Assembly: GCA_944470555.2 (NCBI GenBank) | Contig: OX104130.1 | Location: 43,309,491-43,373,490 of the forward strand | DNA: 64,000 bases | Source: Heterobilharzia americana | Taxonomy: Eukaryota > Platyhelminthes > Trematoda > Strigeidida > Schistosomatidae | Reading direction: 5' to 3' | Shown here: positions 48,868 through 60,540 of the stretch, piece after piece | How the letters are laid out: every line of letters starts with the position of its first letter | Numbering within the stretch: the stretch's first letter is position 1 | Position numbers and translations under genes: made by a program | Notes under the pieces: model-generated | What the model was told of the DNA's origin: nothing | Database searches by the model: none | The model's input: only the letters and a program-made list of their open reading frames with translations

Positions 48868-49702
48868 GATTACGCCGATGACTTATGTCTAATGTGGCAC
48901 AAACTTGAACATCTACAGGCAAAAACTAACAAGTTGACAGAAGAGGCAGGGCAGTGAAAACGGGATACTATCCAAGTGAACGTAGAAAAGACAGCGGAGA
49001 TGATGACATCCAACCAAAACCGCCAACAATAACAACAAGTTCTGATCACCATCAACGGAGGGAACTTAAAGGATGTAGCCTCTTTCAACTGTCTAGGCAG
49101 CATCATTTCAACTACATGCAAGGATGTCAAAGCCAGATTAGGAAAAGCAAGACAGGCGTTCACTAACCTAAAATCAGTATGGAGATCTGCGCTCAGCATA
49201 AAGCGTGAACAACATCCAGATTTTCAACACCAATGTCAAGTCAGTGCTGCTATATGGTTGGGAGACTTGGCTCGTTATGAAAGGAATTTTCAACAAACTA
49301 CAGACATTCATCAACAGCTACCTACGCCGGCTCGCCACTGAAGATCAGACGGCCAGAAAGAACAAGCAACAAGGAACTCTGGCTGGCTGGCTGGCAACGA
49401 ACCAACCAAGAACCGATCGCCCAACAAATATGCAGAAGGAAGTGGAGATGGATTGGGCATGCACTGAGAAGACGATTCGGGATATCATGTGCCATGTAGT
49501 CGAGTGAAACCCAGATGGGAAACGACGAGTTGGGCGTCCGAGTTGAGGGTGACCTTGGGGGGTGTCGTTTGAGGGAGAAATGAGAGCTTGCGGGCAGTCG
49601 TGGAGCTAGATTCAATGATTGCAGAGAAGAGAGTGAAGTGATGACGTGCTACTTAAGCTCAACGTTCCACTAGGAACCCAAGGGATAAATAATAATAATA
49701 AA
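48868..49702 (+). mobile_element. RTE-type retrotransposon, copy D (5'-truncated)
   Basis: The copy begins inside the reverse transcriptase catalytic box, reading DYADDLCLMWHKLEHLQAKT. It continues through the thumb (VNVEKTAEMM), the NGGNLKDVASFNCLGSII block, the [20 protein letters not shown] block and the basic C-terminal part. It ends with aggaacccaagggataaata and a TAA-type repeat at 49684-49702. Such 5' truncation is expected when target-primed reverse transcription stops early. It is closest to the 3' part of the copy at 29899-33331. Frames are broken (48954-49166 and 49205-49507). Confidence 0.85.
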
Positions 49703-50789
49703 CCTGATTGCTCGATGCTCAAGGTTCTGAATCTTTTTGAAATATGCCTAAACTTATGAAATATATGATTTTGAATAACTATGCGCACGTATCCTACATT
49801 GTAATTAAAGCAACTTATATTCACATCGTCGGTACAGTACACAAAATTGAAAAACTTGTAAGAGCAGACTTTCACACACCAGTTTAACAGCCATTCACAA
49901 ATTTTTCGCAGGACAACAGTCGAATTTTAAATGAACGTTATTTACCGTACGGTGTAAGGGTATCTGTGTTAAAATTTCCGTTCTGTCTGCTTCGACACTT
50001 AGCTTTCTTACAACTGAACCCCTTCTAAACTACTCCACACAAAAATGTTTTTTGTAGGTCTGTTTTTCCAAAAGAACGTTAAATGTCTCACGAAAAGAAC
50101 CCTTCTGAAAATGTGATTTTTCAGGCAAAGAGCAAACTATGGATAATCCTACTTTGTATCTAGTCATGGCTTGATACACTGGCATGTTCCACCAATCGCC
50201 TAATGCAATTTATATCAATGTGTCCAACAACATAAATTGATGTTACAATGGAAGAAAAATTAAAACATACATTAACATGTCATCTATTATCAAAACATGT
50301 ATAATAAAAGGCTTTTCAGTGTAATCGGCCTTAAAAAAAGGGAAACAACTTGAAGAGAAGTGCATTTTAACTGTTTCCCACCTGCCAGCTAAATGAGAAG
50401 CATTACGTACACACGAAAAAAAAATCATTTCCATGAAGTAAAATAAATCAGAGCCTATTGATTGCTAATGATTTCATAAGAGTTTGAATGTATGCAAAGA
50501 AAGAGGATGTAATTCTTCCTGGCAAATTACATTTTTGTAAAACATGAGTGGCATATTTTTTAATGAAGTTCAAGTTCTACTTTGACTATCTTAGTAAATG
50601 AAAGAGATGGACAGAAGCATATGCACCAATCTACAGTTTTGATCACATGGATTACGATGATTTCAGCAACATTCTGTAATTTTATTTACCAAGAAAAAAC
50701 TATTTAACAGTGTTTAAGCCAAACAATTGATTTCTTGCGTCCTACTTCTTTAAACACATAAAAGAATAGATCAAAAAATCATAAGCACA
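49703..50789. other. AT-rich non-coding stretch, no gene recognised
   Basis: Nothing supportable was recognised. The frame 50243-50434 (-) has no domain. Confidence 0.5.
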
Positions 50790-50885
50790 TGGTGAAAAAT
50801 AGCTACAGGTACATCCAGCTGACGAGTCCCGAATGGGAAAAACGCATGTCCTTGATTCCACTACTAGCCACCAGCCATCAGTATT
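50790..50885 (+). repeat. Hammerhead repeat, second core block damaged
   Basis: CTGACGAG lies at 50819-50826, followed by stem II (tccc gaat ggga). The second core block reads AAAA because the pairing C and the G of CGAAA are lost or changed near 50837-50840. Stem III is minimal with loop gcat, and an intact GTC cut site is at 50848-50850. The tail ttgattccactactagccac matches the other Sm-alpha-like copies. No tRNA-like head was seen upstream. Loss of the G in GAAA should abolish activity. Confidence 0.7.
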
Positions 50886-53800
50886 ATAAAAAAAAGCGAC
50901 CATTTAAATTTTTATCGTATATTTATAAGACTGATGCCTGACTTAATAAATGTTCAGATGTAATGTTCGGATCTATGAATGTACAAAGGACTGAATAATG
51001 TAATTATTTGAAACTTAAAAGTTTCTTATTCTAATGTATATGTGATTTCACCTACCTTTCCTTACTAGTGGAACTGCAACATGTTTATCCTGTATCTTGG
51101 TATACTCAGTGTAAGTGCTTGCTCTGATGTACATGTTTCTGGGCAAAATCACCAGTAGTTAGCCGATATATGTCGAAAGACAGTTCAGTGAACAAAAAAA
51201 CTCTTGTCCAGTAAAATGTATTCTGAATTATTACAGAAACTTTTATACGGTTATTAAATACCGATTTATCACATATACATGCATACCTATTTCAGAACGA
51301 CTTTTGTCCCATCACTACTTCATATGACAAATCAAACCTCAAGCGCTTTTCTTCGACTATTAAAGTAATTTGCTTTTAAACCATTTGCCTTGAGATTACT
51401 TTATGAAAACTAATGAAAACAGCATCCGTCCATTTTGCAGTGGTCAGTACTCATGAGCAAACAAAACAGTCCTTATTTAGAATTTCTTGAAACATTCTAT
51501 GAAATTTCCCAGAATCCTTGGGTTTTACCTCATTTGGAATGCTTACAAAGAACTAAAAAACAACAACCAACAGTCGTATCGTGACAGTTCATAATAACTT
51601 CTATTGCACAATCACAGTCAGAACTATAGCAAATCTTGGATGCATGAATTTCAAACTGTAAAACATCAAAACGACTTCTGGAAACGTAGCATTTCAGTGA
51701 AAAGCCAATCACCAAACATATGTAAATATTTCTAATCTAGAATCTCGATCAAAATAAAACACCTACTTGTTTATCAAAAGGAAATGAACCAAAACAAATC
51801 AATAATAATATTTATCCTTAGTTACGAAGGTCTGAATTTTACTTCGATTAGGATTCTCTTCAAAATTCATCAAACAAATTTTGGAGTGTGGATAGATCGT
51901 CAATATCTCCTTAAGTCCATTAAGCATACAGCTGTACAATATTCAAAGTTAGTAAGAATCAACTTTTATACATGCCCTATATTTCATGAGTTCACTGGTG
52001 ATAATATCACCAGACTTGGGGATAGAATAATGCAGCCAAACGTCATTCTTGTTTGCAGTTACAAATTTCCTAGCTTTCATAATCCAACCCTTCCTCTCAG
52101 CGTTTTTACCGTAGTATGAATCAAACGGTATTGCTCAATAAACTACTTCTTATAAAATTCTCGAGTAAAGCCATCTGTTCATATTTTAAAATTTGTTATT
52201 CACAACACAATATGGCTTAAAAATATTTGACTGAATTATGTTAAGAAAAACATCCAAATGTCATAAGTCTTGAATTTGAAAAGCAGTGAAAAATAAAATG
52301 CAGTTTTGATCGAGAAAAAAACCAGAAGGCTCTAACAAATTGTACATCAGTGAACGTTTGCGGAAGTTTTCTATGGTAAAAATCTATCCTGCACAACTTC
52401 ATATCAAAATGACTATGACAAAGAACGGGAGTTTTGAAAGCTTTACATAGCTTCAAAATAAGATTAGACTTAATCATTTTTTCAGTAGCTCTTAATAGTT
52501 AACCGTAAATCTAGTAGGCTGATTAGACAAAATATCTTTCTTCAATCTGACAGAAAACTTCAGATGGTTCATTAACGATTTTTCATTGTTTTGAATGAAT
52601 ACACTGAATAACAAGATATTTGTACCCCTATATTTCTGCTTTGATGGTACTATTTTCATCAATTACACGATAAGGGAAACTGACTTAGCGTTAAATGCTT
52701 TCAATACACTGGAATATTCAGTATCAGGGAATATCTATTCCTCCTTGATCACTACAATAATACATTTTTAGTTTTCGCAGCTAGCAATGAATAAATTAAG
52801 TGAAATAAACACAAACATGCTCTTTAAAGTCGTCGTCTTCAAAATATAGCTTTTAATCATTTATATCTTTAGAATAATGCAAACAATATCAAATTAAGAA
52901 GTAGCTTATGCTTATTATAGGTGAATTCTTTACGCTTACCTTTTCTGACAGCCGTAGTTGGCCGTAAATGTATGCAGCGGAAAACCTGAAAGTCATTTGT
53001 AAGCAAAAAATAAAGGGACAACTATTTACAAAGCTGAATAACCAAATTTGTGTTGTATTGTTAACAGGAAAAAGGTTACAAACCTAAAGTTCCCTTGTTA
53101 GTGATATTTAGTTCGAAGTAAAACAAGGTTTACTTAACTTTACATAAGTGTGTATTGAACTGGTTAGGCGATTACTCCTGGAAAAATCCGTTGAAAGTCA
53201 AAGCTGGTTGATGAAGGTTTGGAAGCAGCATGAGTTTGTCTGCAAGTTGCTTACACAACCATTTCCTGTCTGTGTAAGGCAGAAGAGTGTTGGAAAAGTA
53301 AATAATTTAGAAATACACTTCACTTCTGCTCAAAAAATAATGGAAATTCCAATAGTAGGAAATTTGTCAATACAAACAAATGAAATTTATATTGACACAT
53401 ATCAAAGAAATTAGGAAGTTCAAGTAAAACTAGAAAAAAACGTTATTTTAAACTTAATGTCCAATCGCCAAAATATTTCTTAGGTCCTCACAGCATATCA
53501 CCAGTACCATCGCTAGAGATGCCATTAGTAACAAAATATATTTAAAATACAATTTAAAATCATTCGTATGTATCTTACACGACATAAATGTTTTTTTCGT
53601 TTGGAAACTTTGTAGGGTTACACGCGGATGCGCGTGACATCAATAACCAACTCATACAATGTGGACTTCAAGTCATTTTTTCAATGATAAATATTTGTTT
53701 TCACTAAAAGGCTGATCATACTGTTTCATGGTATGTCCAATCTAACAGTACATGGAAAAGTAGATAAATTCACTGGTGTACCTAGAACTTGCAAATCTTA

Positions 53801-56514
53801 GAGACAGGCCACGTTTTGAGGGTGTATAGATGCTTTACTAACGAGTGCAAGCAAACGAGAAGCCTATGTTAAGAGTTTCTAGTCGATCACCTCCAACCAT
53901 CTGACATCTAATGTTTAAACTGCGGGAAACTTCCATTTGTGATTCTATAAAAAGTGAACTAAGAACCTCTATTTACTATCATTAAAATATAGACAGTAGT
54001 GGTCGTTTTTTCATCATGTTAATTAATATGCCACTTATTCAGATTTTGTGGGCACTCCACCACCTTGAGTGATTTAGGTGTTAAAATTTTAACTTTTTAA
54101 GCGGAAATCGTATTGAAAAATTTTTTAACCTTGTAGTTATGATGTATTACTCGATTCCTAGGTGAAAAAGATATGAAACCAAAAACCAGCGTGAACTAAC
54201 ATATCTAAGTATTTCGTGTCTTAACTTTCTCGAGGACCCGACCTTCCTGATACCTATTCAATACATCCACAAAATAACAGTTCATTCTTATTCCTTCTCG
54301 CTGAATTATTGTCTTGATTTAACAACTTTACATGTGCGACTCAAGTTTAGTTGTTAAAAAGCAATCTAGAGACAGCCAAAGACAAAGCACTAATTTCTTT
54401 TATGTCTGATGTTCATAGAGGCAGGATCATTGTGGGGTTTCAGGCTTAAATGTACCTAAATCACAGTTTCTTGCAATTTCTTCTTGTCGTGAATAAAGGT
54501 ACAGTGGGACTAATACCCTTTGTGGTTCTCAACTCCGCCTGCATTCACTATCAATTTGTCATGTTAGTTGTCAATTCAGAATGTAGCACAGGAAATCCAT
54601 AGTTAGGACTTCAATGTCCTAGATACTAAAAAACGGAGCCGAAGAGCTTTGTGGTTTCTCACTCTAGGCAGATGAGTCCTTCCTTATAGCAGTATATATG
54701 AGAAATGAATCATTTTGATATGTCCAAAATGTCTTCCGGTAAAAGTATTTGGTCATTAAACATGGCGGATTGGACAGGCGGAATTTGCACTGATTTTCAT
54801 AGTTTGAATAAAAATAACTGGAGAAAGATGCCTTCATTGGATAATTTAATACATTTGCGCAACCATAATTGCCAATAAAATACCTGGTAGCTCAATGTTA
54901 TGGAACCGTTCCTATAAACCTTGACAATTAGACAATCCTTGTTTCTTAGGAACAGGGGTTTTATAACAAGGTACAAAAGTTGCTTGATTCAGGATTCTGC
55001 ATAAATTAAATTACCTGTTAAATTTCCAAAGTAATGCTTATATGAAATCTAATGTTTTATAGCACAGATATGTAGCCCTTCATTCGAGAAAATTAGATTC
55101 AATGCATGGAAATGATGTTTTTATGCTGCCTGGCATGAATAGCATCAGTGGAATTAAGTGTAATTTCGGTTTGATGATGATGACGTTGGGTATATTGTCA
55201 AACATGGATATAAGACCAACAGTTCAAATAAGTAAAGACAAGTATATATGAAGAGAGTAAACCAGTACATACTGATAAAAGCTCAACCTTTCTACATATC
55301 ACATGGGAACCGGGTGGATGCAAATACCACTAATCACTAATTCACGTCATTGTCTGGCCCATTCAACTTCCTTCAAACTGTTATGCATATACCTTGTGTA
55401 CTAATATTACACTACTATTTTATTTATTTATTAGATACCTTCAAACAAAACTGATTATAAATTTTCAGATTCTTTGTAATTAAGTTCACCGTTGTTGTCT
55501 TGCTTTGTTCAAACCTGTTCATTAGGATAAGATTTTACATTCCGGTTAAATAAGAATGTCATCTTCCTACACAGCAGTATCACGTTTTTTACTTAGATCA
55601 GTTACTGTCGTGAAAATAGGGTTCTCAAAAGCTGTATTCTTTTTAGACTCACAAATAAGACCAAAAACGAACAAAATATATTGGCTAAATGAAGATCATC
55701 TATTTGTAATTTTTCTGTCCAGATTGGAAAGCTGACCGGCTAGAGTATCGTTAACCAGCAACACATCGTAACATATCAACATGCCGAACGTTAATGATGA
55801 CTGACTGTATGCCTTCAGTTAAACACATTAACTCTAGCCTTGATGGTTAGTATTATTGTCAAACATAGTTAAAATGTACGCTACTGATTTTAAGGCATCT
55901 TTAAATACCATAAATTTTCTAGTTCGGTCGAGAGAAAGTCAGCTTTGATTTGACATAACAATTGACTCTAAAATACTAAACCAATGTGTCACTGACATGT
56001 ATGTATGCATTATTAATTTGAGGTGCATTTACTTGAATCAAGACCCAGAAATTCTAATGTTTACTTCCTTTTTGATACTCGATAGATCATAAATTCAGTT
56101 ATTTCAATAATGTCACATCCTGATCCACCTACTACACTAAGTGTACTGTGGTGACACCTACATATGGAAGATTCATAAATCGATGTAAGTGAAAACCTCA
56201 TAGCATGTTTCACAGTGGCTTCAAATGCTAATCAGAGCACCTTAACCTAATTACATTGGCAACAGACGTCAATGCTTCCTCAGTGTAAAAACTTTTATTG
56301 AAAAATGTCACTCGACTGATGCTTCTTCATCCTTTACACCTATTCACAAAAAATGTTGAGAAGAGTTCTTTAGATCCTTCAAGGCCTCATTTACTAGGAA
56401 ATGAAAGCAATGTTTCGTGAACAAAAGCAGTTTTTCATCACTTTTAATGCCTGTTGATACATTAAGCTCTTAAACCAAGGTCGATTTATTGTTACTCTTG
56501 CTCTGATTCTTTTC
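50886..56514. other. AT-rich non-coding stretch, no gene recognised
   Basis: The 111-codon frame 51784-52119 (+) and the 88-codon frame 53148-53414 (+) have no recognised domain or convincing splice sites. A CpG-rich six-base-pair hairpin lies at 53621-53636 (cacgcg gatg cgcgtg). Confidence 0.45.
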
Positions 56515-56765
56515 ATTAACCACGTCTAGTTTACCAGTTCACTAGTTTACTAGCTGGTTCTAAGCCCAAATAAAGAGGGAAGGTTGGGGCAGGGCTAACA
56601 ACCCTACCCCACAAAACTAATTTAGTAGCTGAAGAAACTTCAAAGCACAGAAAAAATATAAAAATGAAACCTATTTCTGTCTGGAATAGGGGAGACGAAA
56701 TGACGCTGGTTGGTGAAAGCCTTTCGGAAAGCCTATTGACCTATGTGTCTCATGAAAGCAAAAGC

Positions 56766-57640
56766 AAACATAGGGACATAGAATGTCTGAATGATGTTTG
56801 AAGATAGCAAGGCAGCCCAGATTGCAAAAGAAATGAGATGTGGGGTAGAAGTGCTAAGAATCTGTGAAAACAGATTGAATAGAAGTGTACTCTCCAAACT
56901 ACCAATTGGAGAGTCACTAATCTACTCCAATATTGTCAGCCAGACGACAGCCACGAGCACACTACGTTTTGAAGTGGCTGTCATGATGCCTCCAAAAGCA
57001 TGGAAGGCTCTCATGCAGTGGGAACCAGTCTCCTCTCTAATCAGGATATTGACAGCAAGATGGATTCACCTCAAAAGAAAGAAAGTTGTAGTCATACAAT
57101 GCTACGCTACGTGCATAAAAATAACGCACAACAGGAGAAGTGGGAGGAACTCTACAGATAACTGGAGTCAGTAAACGACAAGACTCCACATGGCAACATC
57201 ATAAGCCTTATAGGTGACATGAATGTTAAACTGGCGGCACAGGCAGACTGTCACTCTTTGAGATGACGAAAGACCTTGGAGAACGGTTCGCAGAATTCTG
57301 TGCATTCAATGATTCGGTGATTGGAGGCAGTGTGTACAAACACAAGGATATTCACCAAGCAACATGGATTTGATTTTACCAAAGGGACACAATACAAATC
57401 AGATCGACTTCATCTCAACGTGAAGGAAGTAGAGATGCAGCCTATTGGACACAAGATCAAGAAGGTTAGCAGATGTAGGTTCAAGTTAAAAGCCTTCGAA
57501 AATGTTGGTGATGATACACCATCTGTTGAAGTTCAACACCCAGAACAGAAACTGAAGGACGACACTACAATAGACATCTTCACATCAGTCAGACATCAAG
57601 ACAAAATGGGAGACATTAGAAAACACTACTAAAGGATCTG
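56766..57640 (+). pseudogene. RTE endonuclease and linker start (copy E)
   Basis: The frame 56791-57174 starts at the MMFEDSKAAQIAKEMR block and includes a degenerate ICENRLNRS (ICESRWNG in the copy at 11563-14768) and VVVIQCYAT. A later piece near 57210-57230 matches the DMNVKL strand. The frame 57321-57632 has TQYKSDRLHLNVKEVE, which corresponds to the IDF block, and DDTTIDIFTSVRHQDKMGDI, the shared linker. The SDH motif is not recognisable. Confidence 0.7.
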
Positions 57641-58099
57641 ACTTAGAAGAACATTGGAACTCTTTGAAAGCTATGTGGAAAGAAACCTGCACATCCGTAT
57701 TAGGAGGGAAGAAGAAAGGAGATTAGGAATGGATCTCGATGAACACATGGAAGCCGATAGAGGAGAGAAGGATGGTGAAGCAGAAGATAAGTCAGTGCAG
57801 TGCGGGATGAACAATATAGACAGGAACTAAATGTAACCCATAAAACATTACACTGGACAAAGAAGTGAAGCAGAACAGCCTGCAGTTAGAAGAGACATGA
57901 CAAGACTATGTCAAATAACCATAATACAACCTGGTAGGAAAGAGATCAATGCGGATGTAACCAGTCAGAGATAGTGAAGGAAACCTCGTCAACACGAAAG
58001 AGGAGAAACAAAGGAAATGATGGGCTTACCATTTCAAAAAACTCTTGAATCCACTACCACCATCATCACCACTACCACCTAAAACTCGTCCTGAAATGT

Positions 58100-58925
58100 C
58101 GCTAGCAACCACAGAACTACCAGTGAACACAAGCCCTCCGACAAATGCAGAAGTCAAGTCCTGAGTGACATAAAACTGCCAAATTCGGGAACGCAGCAGG
58201 ACCAGATGGAACCCCCCAGAAGCAATGAAAACGGACTCAGAGACAAGAGTGGACATACTCACACCACTACTGCAGAAGGTTTGTGAGAAAGGAAGGAAAG
58301 GAACCCGGTCCGTTGACTGGAAGAAGGGCTATCTTATCAAACTTCCATGGAAGGGAGACCTAATTGTTTGCAAGAACTGGTGAGGAATCATGCACCTATC
58401 CATCGTAAGCAAAATATTAGGGCGCATCATCCTGGAGAGACTAAAACATGCTGTGGATTCAAAATTACGACCGGAACAAATGTGGCTGGCTAGCTGGCTG
58501 ACTGGCTGGCTTCAGGAAGAACAAACGATGTGTGGATTTAATTGCAATGTGACGCTACGCATCATCATAGAACAGAGTATAGAATGGTAGTCAACTCTTT
58601 ACTTTACCTCAACTGCATCGACTTTGCAAAGGCCTTCAACAGTGTCGACCGAGCGGTAATTTGGCAGGCAGCTGCAGCTACTTCAACACTATGGTTTTAG
58701 TGTCACAAACCTTTATCAACGTCATTCAGCAGCTCTATGCTTCATGATGCTACATGCCAAGTGATTCACAATGGAAAGTTGTTCAGTGATGCTTTTGAAG
58801 TGAAGACAGGAGTGAGAGAAGGTTGCCGCCTATTATCACTGATGATCTTTCTGGTTGTGGTGAACTGGACTGGATCATGCATCAAGTATGCTACTGAAGC
58901 TCTGTGTTCCACTAGGAACCAAGGG
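58100..58925 (+). pseudogene. RTE reverse transcriptase remnant (copy E)
   Basis: A degenerate GPDG entry lies near 58195. The frame 58390-58590 keeps the fingers block SKILGRIILERLKHAVDSKL, which is deleted in the copy at 11563-14768. Motif A (CIDFAKAFNSVDRAVIW) lies near 58615-58665. Motif B is near 58799-58825 (VKTGVREGCRL). The reading ends at VNW, where the 3' deletion joins the element terminus. Motif C is therefore missing. The words TYADDLF encoded at 58925-58945, just past the terminus, resemble motif C but are out of place. Confidence 0.75.
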
Positions 58926-58926
58926 A

Positions 58927-60409
58927 CCTATGCTGATGACTTGTTCGTTTGAATCTTGGTGTTTTTATTTGAAAATTCCAGTTTTTCTTACTGGTCTCAG
59001 CTGCTTCAGAGAAGTATCGAAGGAGGCTCGAACCATAATTACTTGTGGAACTTTGAGATTAATTATTTCAGGCAGGCTGATATTTATGCAGTTTAGCATA
59101 TATCTAAGGTCAACACCTTGACATTGTTTCCATGGCACATCCTGTAGTCACAGGTATTCAAACCAACAATCCCATAGTTTGTTTTTGGTTTTTTCCATAG
59201 TATATATTTGTCTCATAGATTAACAAATAAATATTATGATTTACATCACCTTCAAAACCTTATCTTCTTTTCATCCCTATTGTAAGAGTATCACGCTTAT
59301 ATTAAAAGACTTGCATGTGTTTCGTTTATTTTTTCATATGTGGGCTAAGTATTGCTTTTCCCTACATTAACTACTGAAACATGGTTTCGCTGCACCATTT
59401 TGCTTCGATATTCCTATAATTCCTAATATTACTTAAATGACTTGTAGAAGCAGTAACCTCTTAGTCAATATCGCATTCTCCACTGGCAGAAGTATTATCA
59501 GAACTGCTTCATATTGCATAGATGCTTGCAGTCTTGGTGATCTGCAGTCCTGTTGATCTTTTGTTCACTTATGTACATTGCACTGATATGCAATATTTTC
59601 TAACAAACTTTCCTGGCCTTAACAAACAAGAAGATGACTATAAAGTCTTACGTGAGAAGTATTTTGAGCAATTTTCCCTTGTGTATGATATATTCATAGG
59701 CAAAAATTCATAAAAATAAGTTGTACAAAATATGTCTGTTTCACATTCCTTATCTTGCTTTCATCCAAATAAAATATAAGATCCTCTAAACAGTATCCAA
59801 ACATTTCGATGATAAAACCTTATGTTCATTACTGATGACTAACCAGACCAAAATAACATCAGACCTTGTATCCTTGTTCAGTACTTATTTCTTTACAACT
59901 AATTAAATTTCTCTGACTGAGAAAATACCTGAGGTTTAAAGTATATTAGGCGCTCAGATAATTTAGACTTTTCAATCTGGAGATTCAACTTTTACATATC
60001 AGTCATACTTTAAACAGAACCTGTCATAAAAACCAACAATCTTCGTTTGCTTAGTTTTCTGTAAAATAAATTATTTAATTTAAACTAAAAATAAATGTAA
60101 AACCAGGTAGGATATTTTGATTTTTTGGTTACAAAGAGCATGAATTTCACGAGATGTATCTTTCCACTTCTACAGCCATTGACTGGACAGAAAATTCATA
60201 AGCGACACGAATTTTACTAATTTTTAAATCCTTTGTTCAAATCTTCTTGCCAGTCAGTCTTACTTCTTGGTCACCTATCGAAACTCGACAAGTGAACTTG
60301 CAATACAGCTAAGTACTAACGACTAACATCTTTAACTCCTCACCATCTAATTCACGCATGTAAGCTAGTCCTACAGGGAACCAGCCGTAGTATGAAAAAT
60401 TCAGTGTTA
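58927..60409. other. AT-rich non-coding stretch, no gene recognised
   Basis: The frame 59522-59713 (+) ends in a protein-like LNKQEDDYKVLREKYFEQFS, but a stop lies directly upstream and no donor is evident. Nothing else was recognised. Confidence 0.45.
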
Positions 60410-60540
60410 TTTTGATGTAGGCTCGTAGCACCCGTGGAACATCAGTCTCCTCAAGTATGCAGATATACCTGCTAATGCGTGCCAACAGACACGAAATTTA
60501 GGTCGGGCAGAGCTTTCTAACAACTTAAACCCACCAATTA
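60410..60540 (+). repeat. Second-family hammerhead-like repeat, better preserved copy
   Basis: After the leader tcctcaagtatgcagatata comes CTAATGCG (60472-60479), a damaged CUGANGAG. A stem II follows (gtgcc aaca gacac), with an intact CGAAA near 60492-60496, a minimal stem III with loop ttag and a GTC-type cut site at 60502-60504. The tail aacaacttaaacccaccaat aligns with that of the copy at 46380-46480. The changed first core block predicts no activity. The family assignment is inference, because only two copies are in the window. Confidence 0.45.

Larger units (their letters stand above)
56515..58926 (+). mobile_element. RTE-type retrotransposon, copy E (3' internal deletion)
   Basis: The 5' end (attaaccacgtctagtttac, a diverged form of the family terminus) and the 3' end (gttccactaggaaccaaggg) are both present. 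About 0.85 kb between the VDW block of the reverse transcriptase and the 3' terminus is missing at 58870-58890, so motif C, thumb and C-terminal region are gone. Endonuclease and linker are present but frameshifted. At 58662-58664 it keeps TGG where the copies at 5796-8296 and 29899-33331 have TGA. A ggct-unit expansion sits at 58485-58512. The copy is inactive. Confidence 0.85.

Noticed and set aside
51784..52119. 111-codon open frame
   Set aside because: No domain, no splice context and an AT-driven residue mix; a chance frame is more likely.
54640..54690. cagatgagtcc word similar to a hammerhead core
   Set aside because: There is no second core block downstream, and the surrounding sequence does not match any repeat copy.
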